A stretch of DNA of 64,000 nt from Rhodanobacter sp. Root480 (GCF_001426645.1 NZ_LMEX01000001.1:882755-946754); one strand, 5' to 3'; shown: positions 38,755 through 48,269, counted from the stretch's first letter. Made by a program: numbers and translations. The notes: generated by a model from the letters alone, not told the origin.

Positions 38755-39807
38755 TCAAGGCACCGACACGATGTTGCCGTCGATGCCCAGCTTGGCCTTG
38801 ATCTGGTCGTGCACGCGCTGCGCGTCCGCGCGCTGCGTCTGCGGGCCGGCGCGCACCCGCCACAATTGCTTGCCACCCACGTTGACCGAATCGACAAAGC
38901 CGTCGAAGCCTGCCGCCCGCAACTTGTCGCGCAGCGCGTTGGCGTCGGCCTGGCCGCTCACCGCCGCCAGTTGCACCGCCCAGCCGCCGGCCCTGCTGGC
39001 GCTGGCGGTATGTGCGGATGTGGTCGGGCTGGCGGAGCTGGCTTGCGCGTCGCTGTGCTCCAGCGTCGCCGGCACGCCGGAGATGCTGTGGGTGATTTTC
39101 AGCCGCGCCGCCTCAGCGGCCGTGCGCGTGGCAAACGGGCCGGCGACGACCTTGGTCCGGCGCTGCCCCGCCTGGGTGATCGCATGGCTGCTGACCGGGT
39201 AACCCAGGGCGCGCACCTTCTGCTGCAAGGCGGCCGCGCCCGAGGCGCTGGCGTAGGCACTGAGGTTGATCATGTAGCTGCCCTGCCCGCCGGCGTCGGC
39301 CACATGGGGAGCAGGCTCGGCGGGTTTGGGCGCAGGCTTGGGGGCCGGCGCCGGGGCGGATTCGGGCTTGGCTTCGGGCTTGGCGGGAGCCGCCGGCTTG
39401 GTCGCGACGGGCTCGGCGGCAGCGGGTGCCGGCGTTTCATTGCGGGTCGCGGCCTGCATCGGGATCACCGGCTCGGCGGTGGACGTGCCCGTTCCCGTGG
39501 TAACCGTGGTGGGCTCGTGCGCCTTGCCGGCGCGGGGGTCGGTCTCTACATCCAGCGGACGGTTGGAGCCGATGTTCACCGTGGCCAGCTGATCGCCGGA
39601 GACCGGCGCCTGCGCTTGGGTCGGTGCCGTGCCGCTGGTGGACAGATCCATGGTGCGCGTCTGCAGGTCGCGATCCGGCGCCGGCGGAATCGCCAGGCTC
39701 ACCGCCGCGTCGCCACTTTCCGCCGGCGGCTTGCCGGAAAACCACATGGGAATGAACAGAACCGCCAAGGCGATCAGGACGGCAGCACCCAGCAGGCGTG
39801 TATTCAA
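38755..39807 (-). CDS. SPOR-domain cell-division-type protein (DedD position), two SPOR repeats
   Basis: A 350-residue bitopic protein: short cytoplasmic start, one helix (LGAAVLIALAVLFIPMWF), a long Pro/Ala/Glu/Lys linker (about 110-160), and two SPOR-like modules at the C-terminus, about 178-245 (YMINLSAYASASGAAAL ... VVAGPFATRTAAEAARL) and 275-350 (WAVQLAAVSGQADANAL ... VRAGPQTQRADAQRV). SPOR domains bind denuded glycan strands at the division septum. The gene occupies the dedD position between folC and cvpA; standard DedD has one SPOR domain and about 220 residues, so this is an enlarged version. Confidence 0.85.
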   Translation of the reverse strand: MNTRLLGAAVLIALAVLFIPMWFSGKPPAESGDAAVSLAIPPAPDRDLQTRTMDLSTSGTAPTQAQAPVSGDQLATVNIGSNRPLDVETDPRAGKAHEPTTVTTGTGTSTAEPVIPMQAATRNETPAPAAAEPVATKPAAPAKPEAKPESAPAPAPKPAPKPAEPAPHVADAGGQGSYMINLSAYASASGAAALQQKVRALGYPVSSHAITQAGQRRTKVVAGPFATRTAAEAARLKITHSISGVPATLEHSDAQASSASPTTSAHTASASRAGGWAVQLAAVSGQADANALRDKLRAAGFDGFVDSVNVGGKQLWRVRAGPQTQRADAQRVHDQIKAKLGIDGNIVSVP

Positions 39808-39868
39808 GGTTTCGCTCCAAGGCGGCTCGCGGCAGGCAGAACGCGATTATAACCGCCAGCGTCCCTGC

Positions 39869-41218
39869 TCATGGAACCGTCCCAACCGGCACGGTGCACG
39901 CGGCGGCAGATGGTGTGGGCTCCAGCGCCATCTGCGCCAGCACGGCACTGGCCACGAAGAAGGAACCGAAAGCCAGGATGCGATCCCCGGCCTGCGCCGT
40001 CCGACGCGCCGCAGCGAGCGCGGCCGGCACGTCGGCGTGGGTGTCGAACGTTGCGCCGGGCTGGGTCTGCCGCAGGATTCCAGCGAGCGCATCCACGGCC
40101 AGGCCACGCGGGCTCACCTGCTCCAGCCCGGCCAGATGCCAGTGATCGATGCGCGTACCCAAGGCACCGATGACGCCGGCCACATCCTTGTCGCCCAGCG
40201 CGCCGTACACCGCGTGCACGCGTGCGGGCGGTTGTGCGTCCAGCCAGTCCGCCAGCGCACGCGCGGCCTGCGGGTTGTGGCCCACGTCCACCAGCACGGG
40301 CGGGTCGCCGCCCAGCGGTTGCAGGCGTGCCGATGGCGAGGCGGCGCGCAATCCTGTGCCGATCGCCGTAGGCCAGTCGTGCGTCGACAGCGCCGGCTCC
40401 GCCGACCACAGCGCATGCAGGGCCGCAATCGCGGCCGCCGCATTGGCGTATTGCACCGGCGCCGACAGCCACGGATCGGGCAGCTCCATGTCGGCGCCGT
40501 CGCGGTGCCGCCAACGCCAGCCACCGTGGGCATGACGCTGCGCGTGGAAATCCACACCGGCCCGCTCGACCCTGGCGCCGCAGGCCGCCAGCGTCTGCAG
40601 CAATCCGGCCGGCGGATCCAGCTCACCCACGATCGCCGGCCGCCCGCGGCGCGCGATGCCGGCCTTCTCGCGGCCGATGCTGTCGCGATCGGGGCCCAGC
40701 CAATCCATGTGGTCCAGATCCACCGTGGTGATCACCGCCACGTCGGCGTCGATGATGTTCACCGCGTCCAGTCGCCCGCCCAGGCCGACTTCCAGCACGG
40801 CCAGATCCAGCCCCGCACGCGCAAACAGATCCAGCGCGGCCAGCGTGCCGAATTCGAAATAGGTCAGCGGAATGGCGGGATCGGAACCGGCCGTGCGCGC
40901 CGCCTCGATGCGTTCGAACGAGGCCACCAGCACGACGTCGTCCACCTCGGCGCCATCGATCCGCACCCGCTCGTTGTAGCGCAGCAGGTGCGGCGACGTG
41001 AAACTGCCCGTGCGCAGGCCGGCTGCCCGCGCCATCGCCTCCAGCAAGGCCACGGTGGAACCCTTGCCATTGGTGCCGCCCACCGTGATGACACGCCGCG
41101 CCACCGCCGGCGCGCCCATCCGCTGCCACACCTGCCGCACCCGATCGAGCCCCAGCTCGATGCTGTGTACGTTGACGTGTTCCTGATAGGCCAGCCATTC
41201 GGCGAGGTTGCGGGTCAT
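39869..41218 (-). CDS. folC: Bifunctional dihydrofolate/folylpolyglutamate synthase
   Basis: A 449-residue ATP-dependent ligase that adds glutamate to dihydropteroate and to folates. The P-loop is VITVGGTNGKGSTVALLEAM at about 43-62; TSPHLLRYNERVRIDG, LEVGLGGRLDAVN and DLDHMDWLGPDRDSIGREKAGI are family signatures, and the C-terminal domain carries VLVDVGHNPQAARALADWL. It is the first gene of the four-gene operon and feeds folate one-carbon supply that the downstream purine pathway needs. Confidence 0.94.
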   Translation of the reverse strand: MTRNLAEWLAYQEHVNVHSIELGLDRVRQVWQRMGAPAVARRVITVGGTNGKGSTVALLEAMARAAGLRTGSFTSPHLLRYNERVRIDGAEVDDVVLVASFERIEAARTAGSDPAIPLTYFEFGTLAALDLFARAGLDLAVLEVGLGGRLDAVNIIDADVAVITTVDLDHMDWLGPDRDSIGREKAGIARRGRPAIVGELDPPAGLLQTLAACGARVERAGVDFHAQRHAHGGWRWRHRDGADMELPDPWLSAPVQYANAAAAIAALHALWSAEPALSTHDWPTAIGTGLRAASPSARLQPLGGDPPVLVDVGHNPQAARALADWLDAQPPARVHAVYGALGDKDVAGVIGALGTRIDHWHLAGLEQVSPRGLAVDALAGILRQTQPGATFDTHADVPAALAAARRTAQAGDRILAFGSFFVASAVLAQMALEPTPSAAACTVPVGTVP

Positions 41219-41403
41219 GCGAAAGCTTCTTGTTGAATGGCGGGTGCGGGGCGCGTGGTGGGAATTGAGCGGGATCAGCCCGTCATTCTACTGTCCACGG
41301 TGGTCGGCGCGGCGCGGGAAAACGCGCACGGCGGGCGGGGATGGGGGAAAGCAGGCAAAATACGCGGTTTCGGCGCTTGCGATGTTGCTTCTGCCTGGTG
41401 CGG

Positions 41404-41426
41404 GTCGCGACTGAAGTCGCTCCTAC
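41404..41426. repeat. REP-like palindrome, GTAGGAGCGACTTCAGTCGCGAC (reverse orientation)
   Basis: On the minus strand this 23-base unit starts GTAGGAGCGAC and contains GCGACTTCAGTCGC, a hairpin with a short loop. It is the same GTAGGAGCG family as at 35008 and 36505 and lies 41 bp upstream of the SDR gene. Confidence 0.65.
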
Positions 41427-41466
41427 AAGGTCGCGCCGATCCATCCTCACAGCGGTAGACCTTTCG

Positions 41467-43023
41467 ATGAATGCCCACCCGACCCTGCCTGCGCAGGATG
41501 ACGACGAGTCCGCATTGCTGGCGCAATTGCGCGAGACCACCGCGCTGCTGGAAGCGCTGGCCGCCGACCGCCAGTTGCTGGACCGCTTGCCCGCGGACGA
41601 GCGCGCGCGGCTGCACCAGGCCGTGGCCAGCGTCTACCATCCCGACCCGGTGGCGCGGCGCGTGAAGTTGAAGGCGGCCGAGAAGGCACGCCACGCGGCG
41701 AAGGTGCAGGCCGAGGACGGCGTGCTGAACCGGACCGGCATCCGCACCCTGCGTCGCAAGCCGGTGTTCACCACGCCCAACGTGTTCGCCCCCGAGGGAT
41801 TCATCGCGCACGACGTGGGCCCCGATGCCGACGCGGCGCAGCCGCGCGAATCGGTCGAACCGAAGCATTGCTACGTGTGCAAGCAGAAATACACGACGCT
41901 GCACTTCTTCTACGACCAGCTGTGCCCGACCTGTGCCGCGTTCAACTACGCCAAGCGCACCGAGCTGGCCGACCTGCATGGACGCGTGGCATTGCTCACC
42001 GGCGGCCGCGTCAAGATCGGCTACCAGGCCGGCCTGAAGCTGCTGCGCGCCGGTGCCGAACTGATCGTCACCACGCGTTTCCCGCGCGATTCGGCGGCGC
42101 GCTACGCGGCGGAGCCCGACTTTGCCGAGTGGGGCCACCGCCTGCAGGTCTACGGCCTGGACCTGCGCCACACGCCCAGCGTGGAGGCGTTCTGCCAGGA
42201 GCTGGTGGCGACCCGGCCGCGGCTGGATTTCATCATCAACAACGCCTGCCAGACCGTGCGCCGCCCGCCGGATTTCTACGCGCACATGATGGAAGGCGAA
42301 ACCGCCGCGCTGCACGACATGCCCGAGCACCTGCGCAAGCTGGTCGGCCATTACGAAGGCCTGCGTGGCTCGAACATCCTGCCTCAAGGCACGGGCCGCG
42401 ACACCGCCGTCCCCGGCCTGACCCGCGCCGCCGAATTGTCCCAACTGCCGCTGCTGCCCGAGGAACTGCTGGCACAAAGCCACCTGTTTCCCGAAGGCCG
42501 GCTCGATCAGGATTTGCAGCAGATCGACCTGCGCCAGCGCAACTCCTGGCGGCTGCTGATGGCCGAGGTGCCATCGGTGGAATTGCTGGAAGTGCAACTG
42601 GTGAACGCCATCGCACCCTTCATCATCAACGCGCGCCTGAAACCGCTGATGCTGCGCACGGGCGAGCGCGACAAGCACATCGTCAACGTGTCCGCGATGG
42701 AAGGCCAGTTCTACCGCAGCTTCAAGACCACCCGTCACCCGCACACCAACATGGCCAAGGCCGCGCTGAACATGATGACGCGCACCTCAGCCACCGATTA
42801 CCACAACGACGGCATCCACATGAACAGCGTCGACACCGGCTGGGTGACCGATGAGGACCCGGCCGAGCTGGCCGCAAAGAAGGTGCTGGAAGAACGCTTC
42901 CACCCGCCGCTGGACATCGTCGACGGCGCCGCCCGCATCGTCGACCCGATCATCCACGGCATCAACACCGGCGAGCACGTGTGGGGCCAGTTCCTGAAGG
43001 ACTACCGCCCCACCGATTGGTAA
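41467..43023 (+). CDS. Atypical SDR-family oxidoreductase with N-terminal four-cysteine motif
   Basis: A 518-residue protein. An N-terminal helical region of about 130 residues is followed by two CxxC pairs (C135/C138 and C153/C156; [20 protein letters not shown]), likely a metal-binding knuckle. A Rossmann domain begins near 172 ([22 protein letters not shown], a TGGxxxIG motif) and continues with [13 protein letters not shown]. In the catalytic region the aligned YxxxK segment reads [12 protein letters not shown], so tyrosine is replaced by threonine; a YRSFK lies eleven residues earlier. An insertion of about 90 residues sits between NNAC and the serine (VSAMEG). Activity and substrate are unknown; members of this architecture are widespread but I know of no characterised one. 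Confidence 0.75.
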   Translation: MNAHPTLPAQDDDESALLAQLRETTALLEALAADRQLLDRLPADERARLHQAVASVYHPDPVARRVKLKAAEKARHAAKVQAEDGVLNRTGIRTLRRKPVFTTPNVFAPEGFIAHDVGPDADAAQPRESVEPKHCYVCKQKYTTLHFFYDQLCPTCAAFNYAKRTELADLHGRVALLTGGRVKIGYQAGLKLLRAGAELIVTTRFPRDSAARYAAEPDFAEWGHRLQVYGLDLRHTPSVEAFCQELVATRPRLDFIINNACQTVRRPPDFYAHMMEGETAALHDMPEHLRKLVGHYEGLRGSNILPQGTGRDTAVPGLTRAAELSQLPLLPEELLAQSHLFPEGRLDQDLQQIDLRQRNSWRLLMAEVPSVELLEVQLVNAIAPFIINARLKPLMLRTGERDKHIVNVSAMEGQFYRSFKTTRHPHTNMAKAALNMMTRTSATDYHNDGIHMNSVDTGWVTDEDPAELAAKKVLEERFHPPLDIVDGAARIVDPIIHGINTGEHVWGQFLKDYRPTDW

Positions 43024-43036
43024 AGTCGAAACACTC

Positions 43037-43060
43037 CCTTCTCCCGCTTGCGGGAGAAGG
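43037..43060. repeat. Short palindromic repeat, CCTTCTCCCGC type
   Basis: Perfect 11-bp stem CCTTCTCCCGC / GCGGGAGAAGG with loop TT, followed by TGCCCGAAGGGCGGATGAGGG. This hairpin-plus-tail arrangement is a recognisable dispersed repeat of Xanthomonadales-like genomes. It begins 14 bp after the SDR stop codon. Confidence 0.65.
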
Positions 43061-43160
43061 TGCCCGAAGGGCGGATGAGGGCGCTCTTGGCGACCCGCTA
43101 TTCACACCCGCTTGCCTACCCACGGTATGCACTGCGCTTTACGTGCCCCGGAGCGATGCC

Positions 43161-44489
43161 ATGCGCCACGCATTCGCCATAGCCTTCATCGCCCTCGCCC
43201 CACTCGCCCTCGCCAGCTGCGGCGAGTCAGCCCGGTTGACCGTGCATCAAGGCATGGGCCCGAACCCGCAACTGCCGCCGCCGCACAAAACCCTGATTCC
43301 CACCACCAACACCGCCAAGGCGATTGGCTGGTCCACCCATGAACACCCCATCGCTGCGCCGGGCCTGACGGTCCACGCCTTTGCCCGCGATCTGGATCAT
43401 CCCCGCTGGCTCTACACACTGCCCAACGGCGACGTGCTGGTGGCGGAAACCAACGCGCCCCCCAGACCCGACGACAGCAAGGGCATCAAGGGCTGGGTCG
43501 CCAGGCTGATCATGGCCGGCGCCGGCGCCGGCGTCCCCAGCGCCAACCGCATCACCCTGCTGCGCGACGCCGATGGCGATGGCGTCGCCGAGACGCGCAG
43601 CGTCTTCCTGCAGCATCTCAACTCCCCGTTCGGCATGGCATTGGTGGGCGATACCTTCTACGTCGCCGACACCGACGCGTTGCTGGCCTTTCCGTACCGC
43701 GCCGGTGAAACAAGCATCGCCGCGCCGCGCCGCAGGGTGATCGATCTCCCCGCCGGCACCATCAACCACCACTGGACCAAGAACGTCATCGCCAGCCAGG
43801 ACGGCCGCAAGCTCTACGTCACCGTGGGCTCCAACAGCAACGTGGGCGAGAACGGCCTGGCCGTGGAAAAGGATCGCGCGCGCATCCTCGAAGTGGACAT
43901 CGCCAGCGGCAAGGCGCGCGCATTCGCCACCGGCCTGCGCAACCCCAACGGCATGGGCTGGCAGCCGCAAAGCGGCGCGCTGTGGACGGCGGTCAACGAA
44001 CGCGATGAACTGGGCAGCGACCTGGTACCCGATTACATGACCTCGGTGAAGGACGGCGGTTTCTACGGCTGGCCCTTCAGCTACTACGGCCAGCACGTCG
44101 ATACGCGGGTGAAGCCGCAGAACCCCGCGGTGGTGGCTTCGGCGCTCGTGCCCGACTACGCGCTGGGTCCGCACACCGCCTCGCTGGGCCTGATGTTCTA
44201 CCGCGGCCAGTTGCTGGGTGCGCACTATCGCAACGGCGCATTCGTGGGCCAGCACGGCTCGTGGAACCGCCGGCCGCGCAGCGGTTACAAGGTCATTTTC
44301 GTGCCGTTCGCCAACGGTGAGCCCGCCGGCCCGGCGCAGGACGTGTTGACGGGATTTCTCGACAGCGAAGGCCGCGCGCGCGGCCGGCCGGTCGGTGTGG
44401 CGGAGGATGCGAAAGGCGCCCTGCTGGTGGCCGATGACGTCGGCAACACGGTGTGGCGCGTAACACCGGCTCGAACCGGCGCCGATTGA
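43161..44489 (+). CDS. L-sorbosone dehydrogenase-like beta-propeller lipoprotein
   Basis: A 442-residue exported protein. The signal peptide ends in LASC (cysteine at about residue 20), marking a lipoprotein. The rest is a six-bladed propeller of the PQQ-dependent sugar/sorbosone dehydrogenase family: [102 protein letters not shown] and [18 protein letters not shown]. Such enzymes oxidise aldoses or sorbosone in the periplasm using PQQ; whether this one binds PQQ is not certain. GGAG lies seven bases before the ATG. It is 26 bp upstream of the channel gene. Confidence 0.85.
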   Translation: MRHAFAIAFIALAPLALASCGESARLTVHQGMGPNPQLPPPHKTLIPTTNTAKAIGWSTHEHPIAAPGLTVHAFARDLDHPRWLYTLPNGDVLVAETNAPPRPDDSKGIKGWVARLIMAGAGAGVPSANRITLLRDADGDGVAETRSVFLQHLNSPFGMALVGDTFYVADTDALLAFPYRAGETSIAAPRRRVIDLPAGTINHHWTKNVIASQDGRKLYVTVGSNSNVGENGLAVEKDRARILEVDIASGKARAFATGLRNPNGMGWQPQSGALWTAVNERDELGSDLVPDYMTSVKDGGFYGWPFSYYGQHVDTRVKPQNPAVVASALVPDYALGPHTASLGLMFYRGQLLGAHYRNGAFVGQHGSWNRRPRSGYKVIFVPFANGEPAGPAQDVLTGFLDSEGRARGRPVGVAEDAKGALLVADDVGNTVWRVTPARTGAD

Positions 44490-44515
44490 GCGCCCGTCCC
44501 GCCGCGGAGCGCGCC

Positions 44516-45394
44516 ATGAACGACAACAAGCATCGACTCGCCACCGACGCCACCCCGGACGATCACCAGACTGCCGACGAGAAGGACGGCTTCTCCCTTT
44601 CCACCGAAGAAAAGCATGACGTGGAGGAGAAGCAGCCGCCCCGCGCCGCCGTGCTGCACGAAACGATCCGGCTGCAGGGCGAGGAGGAATTGGGCCGCAG
44701 CATCCCGGCGCTGGGCTGGTCGGCGTTGGCGGCGGGTTTGTCGATGGGCTTTTCCATGCTGGCGCGCGGCCTGCTGCATCGCCATCTCGGCGACGCACCC
44801 GGCGCCTTCCTGATCGAAAGCCTGGGCTATCCGCTCGGCTTTCTGGTGGTGATCCTGGCGCGGCAGCAACTGTTCACCGAGAACACGATGACGGCCGTGC
44901 TGCCGCTGATGACCCATCCGGACCTGGCCAAGCTCGCTTCGCTGCTGCGGCTGTGGTCGGTGGTTTTCGTGGGCAACATCATCGGCACCGCCCTGTTTGC
45001 CTACGGCATCCTGCACATGCCCGTGTTCGACCATGCCACGCACGAGGCCCTGGTCGGCATCGGCGCCGAGGTGATGGCCAACTCGCCGGGGCAGATGTTC
45101 TCCAAGGGCATCCTCGCCGGCTGGCTCATCGCCACCATGGTATGGCTGGTGCCCGCTGCCGAGCAGGCGCGGATCACCGTCATCGTGCTCACCACCTACC
45201 TGATCGCGCTGGGCGGGTTCACCCACATCATCGTGGGCTCGGTGGAGGTGCTGTACCTGGTGTTCAGCGGCGGCGCCGGGTTCGGCGACTATGTCTTCCA
45301 CTTCGGCCTGCCGACCCTGCTGGGCAACATCGTGGGCGGCAGCTGCATCTTTGCCTTGATCAGCCACGCGCAGGTGCGCGGCGACGAGGCTTGA
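44516..45394 (+). CDS. Formate/nitrite transporter family channel
   Basis: A 292-residue inner-membrane protein. An acidic, hydrophilic N-terminal region of about 65 residues precedes six helices (ALAAGLSMGFSMLARGLL; FLVVILARQQLFTENTMTAV; VVFVGNIIGTALFAYGIL; GILAGWLIATMVWLVPAA; LGGFTHIIVGSVEVLYLVF; GNIVGGSCIFALISHAQV). The QQLFTENT loop and the GNIVGG motif are hallmarks of the FNT family; the long N-terminus matches the YfdC-like branch rather than FocA. Substrate is unknown. The start has GGAG six bases upstream, and the gene probably shares a transcript with the preceding lipoprotein. Confidence 0.85.
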   Translation: MNDNKHRLATDATPDDHQTADEKDGFSLSTEEKHDVEEKQPPRAAVLHETIRLQGEEELGRSIPALGWSALAAGLSMGFSMLARGLLHRHLGDAPGAFLIESLGYPLGFLVVILARQQLFTENTMTAVLPLMTHPDLAKLASLLRLWSVVFVGNIIGTALFAYGILHMPVFDHATHEALVGIGAEVMANSPGQMFSKGILAGWLIATMVWLVPAAEQARITVIVLTTYLIALGGFTHIIVGSVEVLYLVFSGGAGFGDYVFHFGLPTLLGNIVGGSCIFALISHAQVRGDEA

Positions 45395-45463
45395 GCGCTG
45401 CGTCATCGCACAGCCTTGAGACGCCATTCAAAACGCGGTGGAAACTCACCCTCTCACCGTTCT

Positions 45464-45566
45464 CCCTGAGCGTCGGCCGCGCAGCGGCCAGAGTCGAAGG
45501 GCACGCCTCGTGAACTTTCCCGCATCACTTCGACTTCGCCGCCCTGCGGGCGGCTACGCTCAGTGT
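45464..45566. repeat. Dispersed inverted-repeat element, CTGAGCG...CGCTCAG (copy B)
   Basis: About 100 bp. Left half CCCTGAGCG ... GAGTCGAAGG and right half CACTTCGACT ... CTACGCTCAG repeat the layout of 28773-28872, with different central palindromes (GGCCGCGCAGCGGCC and CCGCCCTGCGGGCGG). It separates the convergent channel and lacI-type genes. Confidence 0.65.
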
Positions 45567-45623
45567 GATCGGAGGAGGAGTTCGCTGCTCCAAGGGCCTT
45601 AAAAATCCAGCCCTCTCCGATCG

Positions 45624-46700
45624 TCACTTCCGCTTTCGCGGCGACGGTGGCGCCGTCGAACCGCGCACCACCAGATCCGCCGACAGCACCCGCTTGCGCG
45701 GCGGCACCTCGGGATCGGCAAGCAACTCGATCAGCATCGCCATGGCCTCGCGCCCCAACGCATTCTTGGGTTGCGCGACGGTGGTCAGCGCGGGCGAGGT
45801 GTAACGCGCGAAACGGATGTCGTCGAAACCCACCACCGAAACGTCCTCCGGCACGCGCAACCCGTGCGAACTCAACGCGCGCATGGCGCCGATCGCCATT
45901 TCGTCGTTGGAGCAGAACACCGCGCTGAACGACTGCCCTTGCGACAGCAGCAACTCGACGGCGCGCTCGCCGGCCTCGATCGAAAAATCGCCGCTGACCA
46001 TCAACGCGGGATCGACGGCGAGCTTCGCCCGCTGCAACGCCAGCCGGTAGCCCTTCTCGCGGTCCACGCAGATCGGGCTCGACGGCGGGCCGGCGACGAA
46101 GGCGATCTGGCGATGCCCCAGCATCACCAGGTAATCGACGGCGGCGCCCGCGGCGGCGACGTTGTCCACGTAGACGCTGGAAATCTGCTTGTCCTTCACG
46201 TACTCGCAGGCGTTGACCACCGGCAGCCGGCCCGGCATGGGAATCTTCGGCACGCGGTGCGACATGGTGATGATGCCGTCGGCCTGGCGCGCGGCGACCA
46301 TGTCGGCATACGCCTGCTCGCGCACCAGGCTGCTCTGGGTTTCGCCCAGCAATACCGAGTAGCCGCTCTCGTGCGCTACCTGCTCGATGCCGCGGATCAC
46401 CTCGGAGAAAAAGGGATTGGCGATGTCCGGCAGCAACGCCACGATCAGTCGCGTCCGTGCCGTGCGCAGGTTGCGTGCCAGCGCATTGGGCGTGTAGCCC
46501 ACGCGTTTGACCACCTCCTGGATGCGCAGGCGCGTGGTCTCGTTGACCACCTCGGGCCGCTGCAATGCCCGCGACACCGTCGCCACTGAAACGTTGGCGA
46601 TGGCGGCGATCTCCTTGATCGTCCTCACCCGCGCGGGCGTCGCGGCCGCGCGAGTTGCGCTGGCGGTGGATCGCTTGCCTCTGGATCCTTCCGAACTCAC
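45624..46700 (-). CDS. LacI-family transcriptional regulator
   Basis: A 358-residue repressor. A basic N-terminal extension of 25 residues precedes the LacI HTH (RTIKEIAAIANVSVATVSRAL, hinge NALARNLRTARTRLIVALLP) and a periplasmic-binding-protein-like sensor domain (IANPFFSEVIRGIEQVA; FCSNDEMAIGAMRAL; VSVVGFDDIRFARYTSPALT). The GTG at 46700 has GAGGAGG upstream and gives a normal length. It is divergent from the sugar operon beginning at 47076, and two matching palindromes lie between them, so it very likely controls that operon with a sugar or 3-keto-sugar inducer. Confidence 0.9.
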   Translation of the reverse strand: MSSEGSRGKRSTASATRAAATPARVRTIKEIAAIANVSVATVSRALQRPEVVNETTRLRIQEVVKRVGYTPNALARNLRTARTRLIVALLPDIANPFFSEVIRGIEQVAHESGYSVLLGETQSSLVREQAYADMVAARQADGIITMSHRVPKIPMPGRLPVVNACEYVKDKQISSVYVDNVAAAGAAVDYLVMLGHRQIAFVAGPPSSPICVDREKGYRLALQRAKLAVDPALMVSGDFSIEAGERAVELLLSQGQSFSAVFCSNDEMAIGAMRALSSHGLRVPEDVSVVGFDDIRFARYTSPALTTVAQPKNALGREAMAMLIELLADPEVPPRKRVLSADLVVRGSTAPPSPRKRK

Positions 46701-46811
46701 GGTCTGCCACCTCCTCGTCGACGCTGCGCCGCACGATAGCACCCGCCTGGCCAACCAACGCGCCATGCGGGGCGCTTCCCAACCCGTCCCCAGCAATTTT
46801 TGTGCAACGCA

Positions 46812-46827
46812 ATGTAATGGATTACAT
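46812..46827. promoter_or_regulatory. LacI-type operator O1, ATGTAATGGATTACAT
   Basis: Perfect seven-base arms ATGTAAT/ATTACAT around GG. Its centre is 120 bp upstream of the regulator's GTG. The matching site at 46952 shares 14 of 16 bases, which makes chance unlikely. Confidence 0.75.
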
Positions 46828-46951
46828 CCAACAGTTGCGCGGGCATTTGCGCATCTGTTACACAGCTTGCCACGTATTCCGACGTTTTTTGCATATTCGC
46901 CTTGCAACGCCGACTGAGGGAAGCCGGGTAAATCCGTCGTTTCCCGCCATC

Positions 46952-46967
46952 ATGTAATCGAATACAT
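46952..46967. promoter_or_regulatory. LacI-type operator O2, ATGTAATCGAATACAT
   Basis: Arms ATGTA/TACAT are perfect around ATCGAA. Its centre lies 140 bp from the centre of O1 and about 116 bp before the first operon gene. The central CG is typical of LacI-family operators. Confidence 0.75.
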
Positions 46968-47075
46968 CGCATGCGGCAGCCATGCCGCCGGAGGGGAGAT
47001 GGCAAGCCAGCCCGTATCGAGCGGCACCCACGCAATGGCAGGCGCAAACGACGCGCCGGACCGCGAGGCATCCGC

Positions 47076-48269
47076 ATGAAGGCCCTCGGCATGGCCCTGG
47101 TCGGGCCAGGCTTCATCGCCGCGCATCACATCGATGCCGTGCGCCGGCTGGGCAATGTCGAGGTCGTGGGCCTTGCCGGTTCCAGTCTGGCCTCGGCGCA
47201 GAAGCGGGCACGCGAGCTTGGCGTTGGACATGCCTACACGGACTACCACGAGTTGCTGGCCGACCCGGCCGTGCAGGTCGTCCACAACACCACGCCCAAT
47301 CACCTGCACCGGGAGATCTCGCTGGCGGCCTTGCGCGCCGGCAAGCATGTGATCTCCGACAAGCCGCTGGCCAGCAACCTGCAGGAAAGCCGCGAACTGC
47401 ACGAGGCCGCGCGCGACGCCGGTGTGGCGCACGTGGTCACGTTCAACTACCGCAGCCATGCGCTGGTGCAACAGGCGCGCGCCATGATCGCCAAGGGCAA
47501 ATTGGGGGCACCTGTATTCGTGCATGGCTGCTACCTGCAGGACTGGCTGACCGACGACACGACCTATTCGTGGCGCCTCGATCCCAAGCGCGGCGGCGCC
47601 AGTTCCGCGCTGGGCGACATCGGCTCGCACTGGTGCGACCTGGCCGAACACGTCACCGGCGCGCGCATCACCGCGGTGCTGGCCGACCTTTACACGGCGG
47701 TGCCGGTGCGCCATGTGGCGGCGGCACCGACGCGCGCTTTCGCCAAGGCAAAAGCGGCACCGCGGCGCGACGTGAAGATCACCAGCGAGGACACCGCCAG
47801 CGTGTTGCTGCGTTTCGACAACGGCGCCCGCGGCTGCGTCACCGTGGGCCAGGTGCTGCCCGGCCACAAGAACGATCTCCGACTGGAAGTGAATGGCCGC
47901 CTCGCCTCGCTGGCATGGCGCCAGGAGAACCCCAACGAGCTGTGGATCGGCCACCACGACCGCGCCAACGCCGTGCTGTCGCGTGATCCGGCGTTGCTCG
48001 ACTCGGCCGCACGCGGCTACGCACACCTGCCCGCCGGCCATCCGGAAGCGTGGAGCGACGCCTTCCGCAACCTGATCGCCGATGCCTACGCCTGGATCCG
48101 CAAGGGCGGCACGCCGCAGACGAAACCGGCCGCGTTGCCGACCTTCGCCGACGGCTACCGCAACGCGCTGGTGATCGATGCCATGCTCAAGAGCCATGCC
48201 GCGGGCGGCGCATGGCAAAACGTGGAAGACGACCGCGAACCACCACGCAAAAGGGGAGTACGGAAATGA
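47076..48269 (+). CDS. Gfo/Idh/MocA-family oxidoreductase
   Basis: A 397-residue NAD(P)-dependent sugar oxidoreductase. The dinucleotide loop is MALVGPGFIAAHHIDAVRRL; the family Lys is in the KP motif of GKHVISDKPLASNLQES, and the second domain carries RGGASSALGDIGSHWCDLAE with the usual catalytic Asp/His pair. There is no signal peptide, so it acts in the cytoplasm. Relatives reduce 3-keto-glycosides or 3-keto-glucose (for example Escherichia coli YcjS), which fits the cluster. First gene of the operon; its stop overlaps the transporter start (ATGA). Confidence 0.88.
   Translation: MKALGMALVGPGFIAAHHIDAVRRLGNVEVVGLAGSSLASAQKRARELGVGHAYTDYHELLADPAVQVVHNTTPNHLHREISLAALRAGKHVISDKPLASNLQESRELHEAARDAGVAHVVTFNYRSHALVQQARAMIAKGKLGAPVFVHGCYLQDWLTDDTTYSWRLDPKRGGASSALGDIGSHWCDLAEHVTGARITAVLADLYTAVPVRHVAAAPTRAFAKAKAAPRRDVKITSEDTASVLLRFDNGARGCVTVGQVLPGHKNDLRLEVNGRLASLAWRQENPNELWIGHHDRANAVLSRDPALLDSAARGYAHLPAGHPEAWSDAFRNLIADAYAWIRKGGTPQTKPAALPTFADGYRNALVIDAMLKSHAAGGAWQNVEDDREPPRKRGVRK

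Larger units (their letters stand above)
46701..47075. other. 375-bp divergent regulatory gap (LacI gene / sugar operon)
   Basis: No gene is supported here. It carries two similar palindromes (46812-46827 and 46952-46967). The stretch 46840-46930 between them is relatively AT-rich (TTTTTTGCATATTC) and is the best candidate for the promoters, though no pair of hexamers stands out. Confidence 0.5.
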
